A DNA stretch of 64,000 nucleotides from assembly GCF_000559085.1 (NCBI RefSeq), contig NZ_JALN02000001.1, positions 1,984,001 through 2,048,000 on the forward strand, given 5' to 3'. Each line of letters opens with the position of its first letter. Position 1 is the first letter of the stretch. Shown one piece after another: positions 34,812-44,062 of the stretch. The stretch is from Mycolicibacterium aromaticivorans JS19b1 = JCM 16368. Lineage in GTDB: Bacteria; Actinomycetota; Actinomycetes; Mycobacteriales; Mycobacteriaceae. The translations under genes were made by a program, and so were the position numbers. Under the pieces are notes generated by a model. It searched no databases. It saw nothing but the letters and a program-made list of their open reading frames with translations, and was not told the DNA's origin.

Positions 34812-36103
34812 GCGATTCCCGCTTCCTGCCTCAGCTGTTGCCACTTCTGTTGCGCCGCAGGGCGACGCGACGGCAGGTGTTCCGTCGGCCACCCGTCGAC
34901 GGGTTGGTACTTCTTGAGTACATGCCGGGCCAGCACCGACTTGTGCAGCTCGTCCGGGCCATCGCCGATCGACCCGAATCGGGTTATCCGGTACCACTGC
35001 TCGACGGGCAGATCACCGGAGTACCCCAGCGCTCCACAGACCTGAATGGTGCGGTCGAGCACCGCCAGGACGACCTTCGACACGTGCGCCTTGACCATGC
35101 CCAGGTCGGCGCGCACCGCGCTGGCCCCCAGCCGATCCATCTTCCAGGCGGTGTGGAACGTCAACAACCGTGCGGCCTGAACTTCAGTGTGCGACAACGC
35201 GATGAAGTCCTGAACCATCTGGTGTTCACCGAGCAGACGCCCGTGCGACTGCCGCGACACGGCGCGCTCCCCCATGATGTCCAGTGCGCGTTGCGCTTGC
35301 CCGAGCCAGCGCATGGCGTGGTGGATCCGGCCACCACCGAGGCGCTGCTGGGCCAGCAGGAAACCCGCACCTCGCTGCCCGATCAGATGATCCGCCGGTA
35401 CCCGGCAGTCCCGCAACACCACCTCAGCATGGTTACCGCGTCGGCCGTAATCCGGGTCGGGGTGAGCCATCGTGGGAATCTCCCGGACGATCTCGAGTCC
35501 TGGCGTATCGGTCGGTACTACGAAGATCGACGCGTGACGGTGCGGCCGTTTGTCGGGGTCGGTCTCGGCCACCACCAGGATGATGTCGGCGCACGACGCG
35601 TTGGTGGTGAACCACTTATGGCCGTTGATGATCCAACTGTCGCCGTCGGCCACAGCCGTCGTGGCGATGACGGTGGGATCGGCACCGGCCAGGAACGGCT
35701 CCGTCAGGGCGAAGGCACTGGCGATCTCACCGCGCAGATTCGGGAACAGCCAGCGCTGCTTCTGCGCCTCGTCGGCGCCGTGGGCAAGCAGTTCCATATT
35801 GCCGCTGTCCGGGGCCTGCACACCGAACAGTTCCATCGATATCATGCAGCGGCCGATGATCTCCGACATCAGGGCCAGTTTGAGTTGACCGCCGCCGGTA
35901 CCGCCGAGGCCGGGATCGAGGAACATCCCCCAGAGCCCCTGCGCTTTGACGCGATCCTGCAGATGACGCTTGACGGCCTGCCATTCCTCGGCAGGCAGCT
36001 CGGACAGGATCGGCTCCAGCGGGATCACGTCGGCATCGATGAACTCCCGCATCCATGCCAGCTGTTCGGCGAACTCGGGGTCGGTTTCGAAATCCCACGC
36101 CAT
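34808..36103 (-). CDS. Acyl-CoA dehydrogenase, ACAD10/11-like
   Basis: A 431-residue flavoprotein. It matches the dehydrogenase domain of ACAD11 over long stretches: APDSGNMELLAHGADEAQKQ, FALTEPFLAGADPT (FAD-binding), GHKWFTTNAS, LGGGRIHHAMRWLG, and IQVCGALGYSGDLPV with the C-terminal ITRFGSIGDGPDELH. ACAD10/11 proteins in animals fuse an APH-like kinase to this domain and process 4-hydroxyacyl-CoAs. Here the kinase-like protein is separate (31442). It is the first gene of the operon with the reductase and TetR, divergent from the MDR gene at 36181. Confidence 0.87.
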   Translation of the reverse strand: MAWDFETDPEFAEQLAWMREFIDADVIPLEPILSELPAEEWQAVKRHLQDRVKAQGLWGMFLDPGLGGTGGGQLKLALMSEIIGRCMISMELFGVQAPDSGNMELLAHGADEAQKQRWLFPNLRGEIASAFALTEPFLAGADPTVIATTAVADGDSWIINGHKWFTTNASCADIILVVAETDPDKRPHRHASIFVVPTDTPGLEIVREIPTMAHPDPDYGRRGNHAEVVLRDCRVPADHLIGQRGAGFLLAQQRLGGGRIHHAMRWLGQAQRALDIMGERAVSRQSHGRLLGEHQMVQDFIALSHTEVQAARLLTFHTAWKMDRLGASAVRADLGMVKAHVSKVVLAVLDRTIQVCGALGYSGDLPVEQWYRITRFGSIGDGPDELHKSVLARHVLKKYQPVDGWPTEHLPSRRPAAQQKWQQLRQEAGIA

Positions 36104-36180
36104 GACAGCCCTTCCGCCGAGTCAGATCACAGTGTAATCATGGTGTGATCGTCGAGCGCAACACCGCGGAGGTCCGACCG

Positions 36181-37176
36181 ATGAGAGCTTGGCAGGTGCA
36201 CGCCCCCGGTGAGCCCGAGGCTGTCTTGCGGTTGGTGGAGCGCGAGGTGCCCGACCCCGGGCCCGGACAGGTGCGGGTCCGCGTCGCGGCGGCCGGAATC
36301 GGGCTGCCCGACGTCCTGATGTGCCGCGGCACCTACCCGCTCACCCCTGCCGTCCCCTTCACCCCCGGCCAGGAGCTGGCTGGCACGGTCACCGCGGTCG
36401 GTCCCGGGGTCGACGTCCCGCTCGGCTCCCGGGTCATGGGCGTCAGCGATTTCATGAACGGCAACGGCTCGTTCGCCGAGGAAGCATTGGCGCAGGAGAC
36501 GTCGGTCGTCCCGGCGCCCGCGACACTCGACGACTGCGCCGCCGCCGGCTTCTGGATCCCCAACGTCACCGCGTGGACCGGCTTGGTCGATCGCGGGCAG
36601 CTGAGAACCGGGCAATGTCTGGCGGTGCTCGGTGCAGCCGGTAGCAGCGGCATCGCGGCCGTCCAACTCGGTAATGCATTGGGAGCCACAGTGATTGCGG
36701 TGGTCGGCGACCAGACCCGTGCCGAATTCTGCCGGTCGTTCGGCGCGGGCCACGTCGTGGTGGCCAGAGGCGACGCCGCCGACGACGGCCGTCCCCTGGC
36801 TCGGGCCTTGCGGGAGATCACCGACTGGCAGGGCGTCGACATGATCTTCGACCCGGTCGGCGGGGCTCAGGGCAGCAATGCAATGGGTGCGCTGGCCCGC
36901 GGCGGCCGACACCTCGCCGTCGGTTTCGCCAGCGGCAGTTGGCCGACGGTCGACGTCCAGATGATGGCGGTCACCAACACCTCACTGGTGGGTGTTCTCG
37001 CCGCCCCGGAGTCGCGCGAACACACCGAGTTCGTGCTGCGCGGTCTCACCGACCTCCTCGACCGCGGCGCCATCCACGACACCGTCCGGACTCGGTGGCC
37101 TTTCGCCGACGCTCCCGCGGCGCTCACGCGGGTTGCCGGCCGCAGTCAACCGGGCAAGTGCGTCCTTGTCGTGTGA
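36181..37176 (+). CDS. MDR-family NADPH:quinone oxidoreductase-like protein
   Basis: A 331-residue medium-chain reductase. The N-terminal half holds VAAAGIGLPDVLMCRGTYP and the TPGQELAGTV segment; the cofactor loop is LGAAGSSGIAAVQLGNALG. No zinc-ligand cluster is present. The start is at ATG 36181 with GGAGG eight bases upstream; an earlier GTG at 36145 lacks this. It is divergent from the ACAD operon with about 77 bp between the starts and may share its regulator. The C-terminal end is typical (AGRSQPGKCVLVV). The substrate is unknown. Confidence 0.85.
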   Translation: MRAWQVHAPGEPEAVLRLVEREVPDPGPGQVRVRVAAAGIGLPDVLMCRGTYPLTPAVPFTPGQELAGTVTAVGPGVDVPLGSRVMGVSDFMNGNGSFAEEALAQETSVVPAPATLDDCAAAGFWIPNVTAWTGLVDRGQLRTGQCLAVLGAAGSSGIAAVQLGNALGATVIAVVGDQTRAEFCRSFGAGHVVVARGDAADDGRPLARALREITDWQGVDMIFDPVGGAQGSNAMGALARGGRHLAVGFASGSWPTVDVQMMAVTNTSLVGVLAAPESREHTEFVLRGLTDLLDRGAIHDTVRTRWPFADAPAALTRVAGRSQPGKCVLVV

Positions 37177-37184
37177 CCAGAGGG

Positions 37185-37979
37185 TCAGGCCAGGGCACAC
37201 CTTTCGACGTCGAGCAACTGCTCGCCGCGCCGTTCCTCGTCATAGGCCTCGCGGCCACCGCGCAGGCCGAACAATCGCTTGGACACCAACAGATAGATGA
37301 CCGCGGCGACGTTGATGACGAACGCTCCGCCTCGGGTGAATGTGACCCCCTTGACCAGGAGGTCGTAGACCTCCAGCGGCAGGAAGATCGACGTCGCGAC
37401 CACGGCGAAGTATTCACCCCAGCGCGACAGCAGCCACAAACCGACACCCTCGATCAGCTCCAGCAGCGCGTAGACCAGCAGCGCGACGAACACCAGCATC
37501 AACGTGCTGGGTTTGGTGGCCAGCGCCTTCTCCAACTCGTGCACGGCGGTCATCTGGTCGACTCTGATTCCCGACGCCCGCAGCAATGGCAGGTCGCGTT
37601 CGACGGCGGCTTGGATCGAGCCCCGCGCGCCACGGAACTGCCATACCGCCCACGCGGCAAGCGCGATCAGCAGCGCCCGTACCCACCGCTCCACCGCCAG
37701 CGCCCGCACGATGATCGCCTGCCGCAACGCGCTGCCACGAAGGATCAGCGGGGCGTGGTCGGCGGGGCCGCGGCCATGGGGAGGTCCGATGACGAACTCT
37801 CCGCACCGCAGGCAACGCCACACTTCGCCCAGCCCGGTCGTCCCACTCAACCGCTCGGCGAGGGCGGCGTCGTCAGGTGCATAGGTGACGTGTCCCCGCC
37901 GCGCACAGGTGAACAGTTCCCAGCGGTTGATGCCGCGGGGTGAGTTCGCAGCCTTGCGCTGCTGCTTCGATGTCGCCAC
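37185..37979 (-). CDS. DUF2127-like membrane protein
   Basis: A 264-residue membrane protein with a cytoplasmic N-terminus containing a zinc-ribbon-like part (CARRGH and WRCLRCGEF) and about four transmembrane helices (ALLIALAAWAVWQF; LMLVFVALLVYALLELIEGVGLWLL; FAVVATSIFLPLEVYDLL; VINVAAVIYLLVSKRL). The ordering of the helices with LLELIEGVGLW fits the DUF2127 family, of unknown function. The start is taken as GTG 37979; another GTG at 38012 is possible. It converges with the MDR gene by 8 bp. Confidence 0.75.
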   Translation of the reverse strand: MATSKQQRKAANSPRGINRWELFTCARRGHVTYAPDDAALAERLSGTTGLGEVWRCLRCGEFVIGPPHGRGPADHAPLILRGSALRQAIIVRALAVERWVRALLIALAAWAVWQFRGARGSIQAAVERDLPLLRASGIRVDQMTAVHELEKALATKPSTLMLVFVALLVYALLELIEGVGLWLLSRWGEYFAVVATSIFLPLEVYDLLVKGVTFTRGGAFVINVAAVIYLLVSKRLFGLRGGREAYDEERRGEQLLDVERCALA

Positions 37980-38200
37980 CCATCCATCATGTCGCCTCTC
38001 GGTGTCAACCACCTGGGGCTGTCACGATCGGGGCCAACTTCGCGCGTAACCGCTCCCCAAAGGCGTCGACTTAGCTTAATATTCGCTGAGAAAGCAAACG
38101 GGTGCACGGCCGCCTCGGCGGTTTGGCACCCGCATCGGGGGGTTTGCCTGAAGTCCGCCGACTTCACTGGCAACAGACGACGCACAAAGGCGGTACTTCC

Positions 38201-39937
38201 GTGGCAAATGTCCAGCGTGGCGCACGAGCTGGTGCGGCCGCCGTCGCATTGGGCCTGTCTCTGGTATGGCCGACCGTCGCCATTGCCAACGCGGACAGCC
38301 CCGACGGCGGTTCGTCATCCGCATCGGCCGGCCCGGCAAAGTCCACTAGCGGGGTCGCAAAATCGGCTCGCACGGCCAAACCCAGCCAGAACAACACCGC
38401 ATCGGCGTCGTCGAAGGCGCCGTCCGCCGCCGGCAGTGGCGGCCGCAAGCCCACGTCAGCGGCGCGCGTCCAGGCCGGCATCCCGGCCACGACGAGCGTC
38501 GAGAAGCCGACGGCGCAGTCCAGTCGCACGGTCTCCGATGCCACATCCGCCGCGAGCGCCGACTCCGGGAACACTCCGGCTCAGACGACCGACAACCAGC
38601 AACCGGCCACCAGCTCCCCCGCCCAGGCGGTGAGCGCCACACCAACCCCGGCGACCGCCAAGGCAACGACGATCACCGCCTTCCGGATGCCCTCGGCCAG
38701 TGCGTCGCCCACCGATGTGCTGACCAGTCTGGTGGGCTCGATTCAGGGGCTTTTCGAGGGCGCTGCACTCTTGGTGCGCCGCACGTTCTTCAACGAGGCA
38801 CCGACGGTCGCACCCGTTCAGCTGACCGGTGAGACCACCGGGCCGATCACCGGGAACATCGATGCGACCGACCCCGAGGGCGACCACATGGTCTACAAGG
38901 TGACCCAGCAAGGCCATTACGGCACTGTCGTCGTCAATTCGGACGGCAGCTACACCTACACCCCGACCGCGGACTTCAAGGGCGTCGATTCGTTCGTCGT
39001 CTCAGCGACCGACACCGGACTGCATATCAACCTGCTCAACTGGTTCCGAACCCCCAGCACCTACGCGGCCGGTGCCGTTTACCAGGAGCCCGCAGGCACC
39101 CCGAAAATCACCTACACCTTCACCTACGGCAACGGGTCGCAATTCTGGTCGAGCGCCGCCCGGGCGGAGTTGGCGGCCACGGCCGTCTACCTGTCGAGCT
39201 ACTTCGAGCCGCAGTACAACGTCAACATCACGTATGCGGTCACCGGCCAGTACTCGCTGGCGGGCTCGACCCTGGCATCGGCAGGCAGCGACCTGATCAG
39301 TAACAGCGGCTTCTCCTCGACGGTGGTGCAGAACAAAATCCTCACCGGCGTGGATTCCAACGGCACGGCCGCCGACGGCACGATCGACTGGAACTTCGGC
39401 TACGGCTGGGGCTACTTCGCGACGGTGCCCGCGGGAAGCTACGACTTCCAGTCCACGGCGATGCACGAGCTGATGCACACCTACGGATTCCTGTCGGTCG
39501 TCGACAAGGCGGGCAACAACACCGTCGAGAACTGGACGATTTTCGACAAGTACATGGTCGACAAGAACGGGAACTCCGTGTTCAACGGCACGACGTTCAA
39601 CACCGCCTCCAACGCGAACCTGACCGGCGGCGTCAGCAACGGCATGTTCTTCGGCGGCGCCAACGCGATGGCAGCCAACGGCGGAAACCCGGTGCCGCTG
39701 TACAGCCCGAACCCGTGGGAGTCCGGCAGTTCGATGTCCCACCTCAACGACGATTACTACACCGGCGCCAACCAGAAACTGATGAACGCGTCATCGGACA
39801 CCGGGCTGGGCGTCCGGACACTGAGCACCATCGAGATCGGCATCATGAAGGACCTCGGCTACACGATGGTGTCGTCGTCCCCGACCGTCGCGGTGCTGTT
39901 CATCGGCCTGATGCTCGTCCGCCGCCGGCGGCAGTAG
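38201..39937 (+). CDS. Secreted metalloprotease-like surface protein with cadherin/VCBS-like domain
   Basis: A 578-residue exported protein. It starts at GTG 38201 with AAAGGCGG seven bases upstream, giving a signal peptide (VALGLSLVWPTVAIANA). Residues 35-190 are Ser/Thr/Ala/Pro-rich and probably disordered. About 205-270 is a tandem-95/VCBS-like fold (GNIDATDPEGDHMVYKVTQQ; GSYTYTPTADFKGVDSF). The C-terminal 300 residues hold HELMHTYGF with H422, E423 and H426, a zinc-binding signature, and H514 in SSMSHLND, a likely third ligand and Met turn. The end is a 13-residue hydrophobic segment followed by RRRRQ, a C-terminal anchor without LPXTG. The substrate is unknown. Confidence 0.75.
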   Translation: MANVQRGARAGAAAVALGLSLVWPTVAIANADSPDGGSSSASAGPAKSTSGVAKSARTAKPSQNNTASASSKAPSAAGSGGRKPTSAARVQAGIPATTSVEKPTAQSSRTVSDATSAASADSGNTPAQTTDNQQPATSSPAQAVSATPTPATAKATTITAFRMPSASASPTDVLTSLVGSIQGLFEGAALLVRRTFFNEAPTVAPVQLTGETTGPITGNIDATDPEGDHMVYKVTQQGHYGTVVVNSDGSYTYTPTADFKGVDSFVVSATDTGLHINLLNWFRTPSTYAAGAVYQEPAGTPKITYTFTYGNGSQFWSSAARAELAATAVYLSSYFEPQYNVNITYAVTGQYSLAGSTLASAGSDLISNSGFSSTVVQNKILTGVDSNGTAADGTIDWNFGYGWGYFATVPAGSYDFQSTAMHELMHTYGFLSVVDKAGNNTVENWTIFDKYMVDKNGNSVFNGTTFNTASNANLTGGVSNGMFFGGANAMAANGGNPVPLYSPNPWESGSSMSHLNDDYYTGANQKLMNASSDTGLGVRTLSTIEIGIMKDLGYTMVSSSPTVAVLFIGLMLVRRRRQ

Positions 39938-39949
39938 CAATCTGAAAGG

Positions 39950-40336
39950 TCAGTTGCTTCCTGGGCAGGAGATCGTGAGGAACACGGTCGTGTTGACAGG
40001 CGGGTGATCCCCTCGCAGGCCGTCGACACCGGTGATCTTGCACTCTGACAACGGCCGGTCGCTGCCGCTCCCGGCGGCGAAGTTGTACTGGACGTTGTAG
40101 CCCTGGCTCTGCAGCGCCAGCATGCCATCGGCGGCATTCTGGTTCTGGTTGAAGGCACGTGGCGGCATCTGGATGACCCCCTTCTCCGTGGGAGACGGGG
40201 CCGGCTTGCTCGTCGAGGCACTGCTCGAGTTGGTGGACGACGGGCTCTCCTTGGACGACTGGCCGCAGCCCGCTGAAAGACCGGCTACCGCAATGACTGC
40301 CAGAAAGCCGCCGACCAGCGTGAGCTGGCGAGACAT
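39950..40336 (-). CDS. Putative lipoprotein
   Basis: A 128-residue protein with a lipoprotein signal: a basic start, hydrophobic core GGFLAVIAVAGL and lipobox LSAGC with the Cys at residue 24. A Ser/Thr/Pro-rich linker follows (SSTNSSSASTSKPAPSP), then a small domain with two Cys (SECKI and TISCP) that could pair. The family is not recognised. The start is uncertain between 40336 and an in-frame ATG at 40369; no clear ribosome binding site is seen. It converges with the metalloprotease gene (gap 12 bp) and diverges from the sedolisin gene. Confidence 0.7.
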   Translation of the reverse strand: MSRQLTLVGGFLAVIAVAGLSAGCGQSSKESPSSTNSSSASTSKPAPSPTEKGVIQMPPRAFNQNQNAADGMLALQSQGYNVQYNFAAGSGSDRPLSECKITGVDGLRGDHPPVNTTVFLTISCPGSN

Positions 40337-40525
40337 CGTGATTGACCGATTAATGCCGTGCTTGACCATGCCGCAAAACCTATCGGCCTGCGCAGAGCCG
40401 TCAAACCCGATCAGCCCATTCCCCCCTCCGCGTAAGCAGATGTTCGCCCGCACGCAACCTTCCCGACATCACCATCCCATCGCACTCCCGCTGATATTCT
40501 CCGACGAATCGGGGGTGCGGCGACG

Positions 40526-42157
40526 ATGCCCATGAGGTCAATCCGGACACGAAGCGCCAGTCGGGCGACGTGGATCTCGCTCGTCGCTGTCGCCGCGACC
40601 CTTGTCGCCCTTGCGTATTCGGTCATCCCGTCCGGCCGGACCCCTGCCCTGCCCGGCGCTATCAGCGGTCCGTATGCAACGCTGCTGTCGGCATCCACCG
40701 ACCTGGGTCCATCCGGCGCAGGTGCGGTCCAGCTGGTGGCCGGGCTTCGGGACGATTCCCGACCCGCGACACTGATCGACTGGGCACGGCAGCACGCACT
40801 GTCGGTGCGCTGGCGCCCCGGTGACCGCTGGGCCACGGTGACCGGCGCGGCCCCCGCGATCGGCCTCGCGTTCGCCGTAGCGGTTCACGACTTTCGCAGA
40901 CCAACCGGCCAGGTCTTCTACGCCTCGCCGCAGCAGCCAGCCGTCCCCGCACCGGTTGTGGGCGATGTGACCGAGCTCGGCCGCATCCTCGGATACGTCC
41001 CGCACAACGAATCGGTGCCGGTCATCGTGCCGCTGGACGTGCCCGATAAGGGGCTCGGGCCTGCCGCGTTGCTCCGCACCTACAACGCTGCGCCGCTGCG
41101 CGAAAGCGGCTACACCGGACATGGTTCGACAGTTCTGGTGTTCGCCTTCGACGGGTTCGACCAAGAAGACCTCGACATGTTCGCGTCCGCTTTCGACTTG
41201 CCCAAGTTCACCCCAGAACTTATGGGCGACATGCCATCTCAGCGCAGCGGCGAAGCGACCATGGACCTGGAAGCCATCCATGCCGTGGCGCCCGACGCCA
41301 AGACCGTATTGGTCAACGCCCGCGGCACGGTGTCCGGCGACGCCACCTATCAGAAGATCGGTGCCTTGATGGAAGAGGCGGATCGTCGTTATCCCGGTGC
41401 CGTATGGAGCTTTTCGATCGGCTGGGGATGCGACAAGGTCGCGACCGCGGCAGACCTGATCCCGGCCCGTTCCGCACTGCGGGCCGCACTGCGGCATGGC
41501 AGCACCGCGTTCAACGCCAGCGGCGACCTCGCCGGGCTGGAGTGCAAGGGTGGCCACAACTGGTCCTCGCCACCGTCACCCGAGGATGTCGGCCTGGATT
41601 CGGTGGCCTCTCTGCCCGAGATGACCGATGTCGGCGGGACCACGTTGTCCACCGACGCCGGCGGGCGTTGGCTGGCCGAACAGTCGTGGTTCGCACCCGC
41701 TATCTCCCATGGCACGGGCGGTGGGGTGTCCAACCTGTTCGAGCGGCCACCGTGGCAGACGGGGCTACGCGTAGCGGCTCCGCCCGGGCGGCGACTCACC
41801 CCGGACATCGCGGCAGTCGCTGACCCTTACACCGGTGTCCGCATCGTCTTTCGGCGCCAGCACGTCATGGGTGGCGGCACCTCACTCGCCGCGCCGATCT
41901 GGGCCGGGATGACAGCGCTTATGAACGACTATCTTCGGCGCAACGGAGGCGGCCCCATCGGGGAGTTGAATCCCCTTTTGTACGAGATCGCCCAGGGCGC
42001 AAGGCTTCCCGCTTTCCATGACGTCACCCTGGGCGGCAATGCCGTCGATGACGCGGGCCCGGGCTATGACCTCGTGACAGGACTGGGAACTCCTGATCTC
42101 GATCATTTGGCGCGCGACATTCTGGCGCTGCAGAAATGCGGTGCCGGATGCGGCTGA
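40526..42157 (+). CDS. Sedolisin-type serine-carboxyl peptidase (S53), membrane-anchored or exported
   Basis: A 543-residue protein with an N-terminal hydrophobic helix (WISLVAVAATLVALAYSV), a prodomain to about residue 165 and a sedolisin catalytic domain. The catalytic residues can be placed: E243 and D247 in GEATMD, D334 in NASGDLAG (oxyanion), and S453 in GGGTSLAAP. The calcium-binding end DVTLGGNAVDDAGPGYDLVT is intact. Sedolisins are acid-active endopeptidases. The stop lies within the start of the following zinc-ribbon membrane gene, so the two are coupled. The GGTS in place of SGTS is a minor change. Confidence 0.87.
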   Translation: MPMRSIRTRSASRATWISLVAVAATLVALAYSVIPSGRTPALPGAISGPYATLLSASTDLGPSGAGAVQLVAGLRDDSRPATLIDWARQHALSVRWRPGDRWATVTGAAPAIGLAFAVAVHDFRRPTGQVFYASPQQPAVPAPVVGDVTELGRILGYVPHNESVPVIVPLDVPDKGLGPAALLRTYNAAPLRESGYTGHGSTVLVFAFDGFDQEDLDMFASAFDLPKFTPELMGDMPSQRSGEATMDLEAIHAVAPDAKTVLVNARGTVSGDATYQKIGALMEEADRRYPGAVWSFSIGWGCDKVATAADLIPARSALRAALRHGSTAFNASGDLAGLECKGGHNWSSPPSPEDVGLDSVASLPEMTDVGGTTLSTDAGGRWLAEQSWFAPAISHGTGGGVSNLFERPPWQTGLRVAAPPGRRLTPDIAAVADPYTGVRIVFRRQHVMGGGTSLAAPIWAGMTALMNDYLRRNGGGPIGELNPLLYEIAQGARLPAFHDVTLGGNAVDDAGPGYDLVTGLGTPDLDHLARDILALQKCGAGCG

Positions 42158-42159
42158 GC

Positions 42160-44043
42160 ATGGCGTGCCCGGTGTGCGGCACCGCGGTGCCCGCCGGGGT
42201 GTTCTGCGGAACTTGTGGTGCGCAGCTGAATCCGCAGCCCGGGGATGGCCCGCGGTGGTTGCGCCCACGCGCATTCTGCGCCGCGCCCGACGAGCACGTG
42301 TTGCGGCCGGCGATCGCCAGTTCGCTGTTCCCGCACCTGAGTCAATTCTCCCGCACACCATTCAATCTGGGTCTGGTCCTCATCATCGTGGCGATGGCGG
42401 TCGCCATCCAGTTGGCTCTGCCTGGCGCCTTGGTGACCGTCTCGGCACTCGGCCTGCCCTTGCTGTTCGCGATCTACCGGCATCAGTCCGGGATCTACCG
42501 CGACATTTCGCGCAGTGCGCTGGTGATCACCGTCGTGTTGGGGATCGCGATGGGCGTCGGCTGGGTTTTCGTGACGGGTGATCTGGTGATTCGGGAAACG
42601 GGGGCGCCATTCGATGCCGGTATCGCGGGGCACCGAGTGCTGCGCGACGGGCTCGGGGTCGCGGAGGGCGGCGCCCTACTGATGATGGTTCCCGCGGTTG
42701 CGGTTCGGCTGCTGCGGCCCGGGGCGCGGGAATCGTTGAGCGGCTTTGTGATAGGCGTCCTCTCGGCCCTGAGCTTCACCGCGGCCGCGACGTTCACCCG
42801 GCTTGCACCGCAATTCGCGGCCGCCACCGTCGCCAAGAACCGGCCGGTGGAGTGGCTGCTGGTGGAGGCCGGTATCCGTGGGCTGGCCATACCGCTCACC
42901 GCGGCCTGCGCCGGCGGATTGATCGGTGCCGCACTGTGGTTCAAGCGCCCGGGCGGTGCGGTCCGGTTGCGCCGATCGCTGGTGGTTGCCGCCTTGACGA
43001 TCTTCGGGGTGATCGTGTTGGGGGTCTACGCGATCGTCGGCATCACCGACGTGGCCGGCCTTGCGCAGGAGAAGATGCTCGCCCTGCACATCGCGATGGC
43101 GTTGGTCGCGCTGCTCGCACTGCGCCTCGGTCTGCAACTCACCCTGCTGCACGAGCAGCCCGATCCCGCGCGCGGCAAGCCGCTGCTGTGTCTGCACTGC
43201 CGAAACGTGGTGCCCGAGATGGCGTTCTGTCCGTCCTGCGGTGCGGCAAACCACGCGTCATCGGCCAAGTCCCTAGCCGACCGGCGCGCGGTCATCCCGA
43301 CGGCAGGAGCGCAGACCGACGCGGCGGCCGAGCTCTGGCCGGGCTACTCGGTGGATGCGCGGACATACACGTCCCCGCCGTTGTCCCGCACGTCGAGTAC
43401 CCGTGTACTCAGCTCGTGGCTCGTGGTGATCGTGGTGATCACGACACCGCTGATCGCACTGTCTGCAAGCATCGCGGAGCCGGCTGTCGTCTACAACTGC
43501 CCGCCGGATTGCGGTCGGCCGCCCACCGGAACGCCAGTCGCGGCGCTGCCCCGGTTCACCGCTGCCGACGGCCGGTTCTCGGTGTCCTACCCCGCACCCG
43601 GCTCGGCCTACGATCTCTCCTTCGCCGACGACGGCGTGGCGGCACAGTTCACCGGCGGGGACGGCGGCACGATGAAGCTGTGGGGCATCCCGGCCGGCGG
43701 AAAGTCGGCCAGAGAGGTCGCCGAGGCGTTTCTGGCGGCGCGCTATCCGGACGCCCGAACGGCCTACGAGATCCCGAACGCGATGGTCGGCTACCAGGTC
43801 GGCTACGGCGAGGTCGCCGACATCTGGCCGCAGGACGGCGACGCCAGTTACCGGCATCTGCGGCTGGTGATCCTCGTCGCGGTCAAGCACGACCTGGCGC
43901 TGATCGCCGGCGCCATCGGTCCCTACCGCGAGTTCAGCCCGACGTTCGGCCCCGGCCGGCCGGCGAGCGCCAACCTGGAACTCGCGATGGACTTGGACAA
44001 ATACGTCAACAGCTTCTCCTGGCAGGGCGATCCGGCTCGCTGA
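42160..44043 (+). CDS. Polytopic membrane protein with two zinc ribbons and an extracytoplasmic domain
   Basis: A 627-residue protein of unknown family. An N-terminal zinc ribbon is CPVCG plus CGTCG, followed by about eight transmembrane helices (residues 60-345), a second zinc ribbon (CLHC and CPSCG), a ninth helix (LSSWLVVIVVITTPLIALSASI) and a C-terminal domain with a CPPDC pair that probably lies outside the membrane. The start was set at ATG 42160; in-frame ATGs at 42136 and 42148 lie inside the sedolisin gene. The overlap with the peptidase suggests the two work together, perhaps one as anchor or regulator of the other. Function unknown. Confidence 0.75.
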   Translation: MACPVCGTAVPAGVFCGTCGAQLNPQPGDGPRWLRPRAFCAAPDEHVLRPAIASSLFPHLSQFSRTPFNLGLVLIIVAMAVAIQLALPGALVTVSALGLPLLFAIYRHQSGIYRDISRSALVITVVLGIAMGVGWVFVTGDLVIRETGAPFDAGIAGHRVLRDGLGVAEGGALLMMVPAVAVRLLRPGARESLSGFVIGVLSALSFTAAATFTRLAPQFAAATVAKNRPVEWLLVEAGIRGLAIPLTAACAGGLIGAALWFKRPGGAVRLRRSLVVAALTIFGVIVLGVYAIVGITDVAGLAQEKMLALHIAMALVALLALRLGLQLTLLHEQPDPARGKPLLCLHCRNVVPEMAFCPSCGAANHASSAKSLADRRAVIPTAGAQTDAAAELWPGYSVDARTYTSPPLSRTSSTRVLSSWLVVIVVITTPLIALSASIAEPAVVYNCPPDCGRPPTGTPVAALPRFTAADGRFSVSYPAPGSAYDLSFADDGVAAQFTGGDGGTMKLWGIPAGGKSAREVAEAFLAARYPDARTAYEIPNAMVGYQVGYGEVADIWPQDGDASYRHLRLVILVAVKHDLALIAGAIGPYREFSPTFGPGRPASANLELAMDLDKYVNSFSWQGDPAR

Positions 44044-44062
44044 CCGATGAGCCGTCCGCCGG

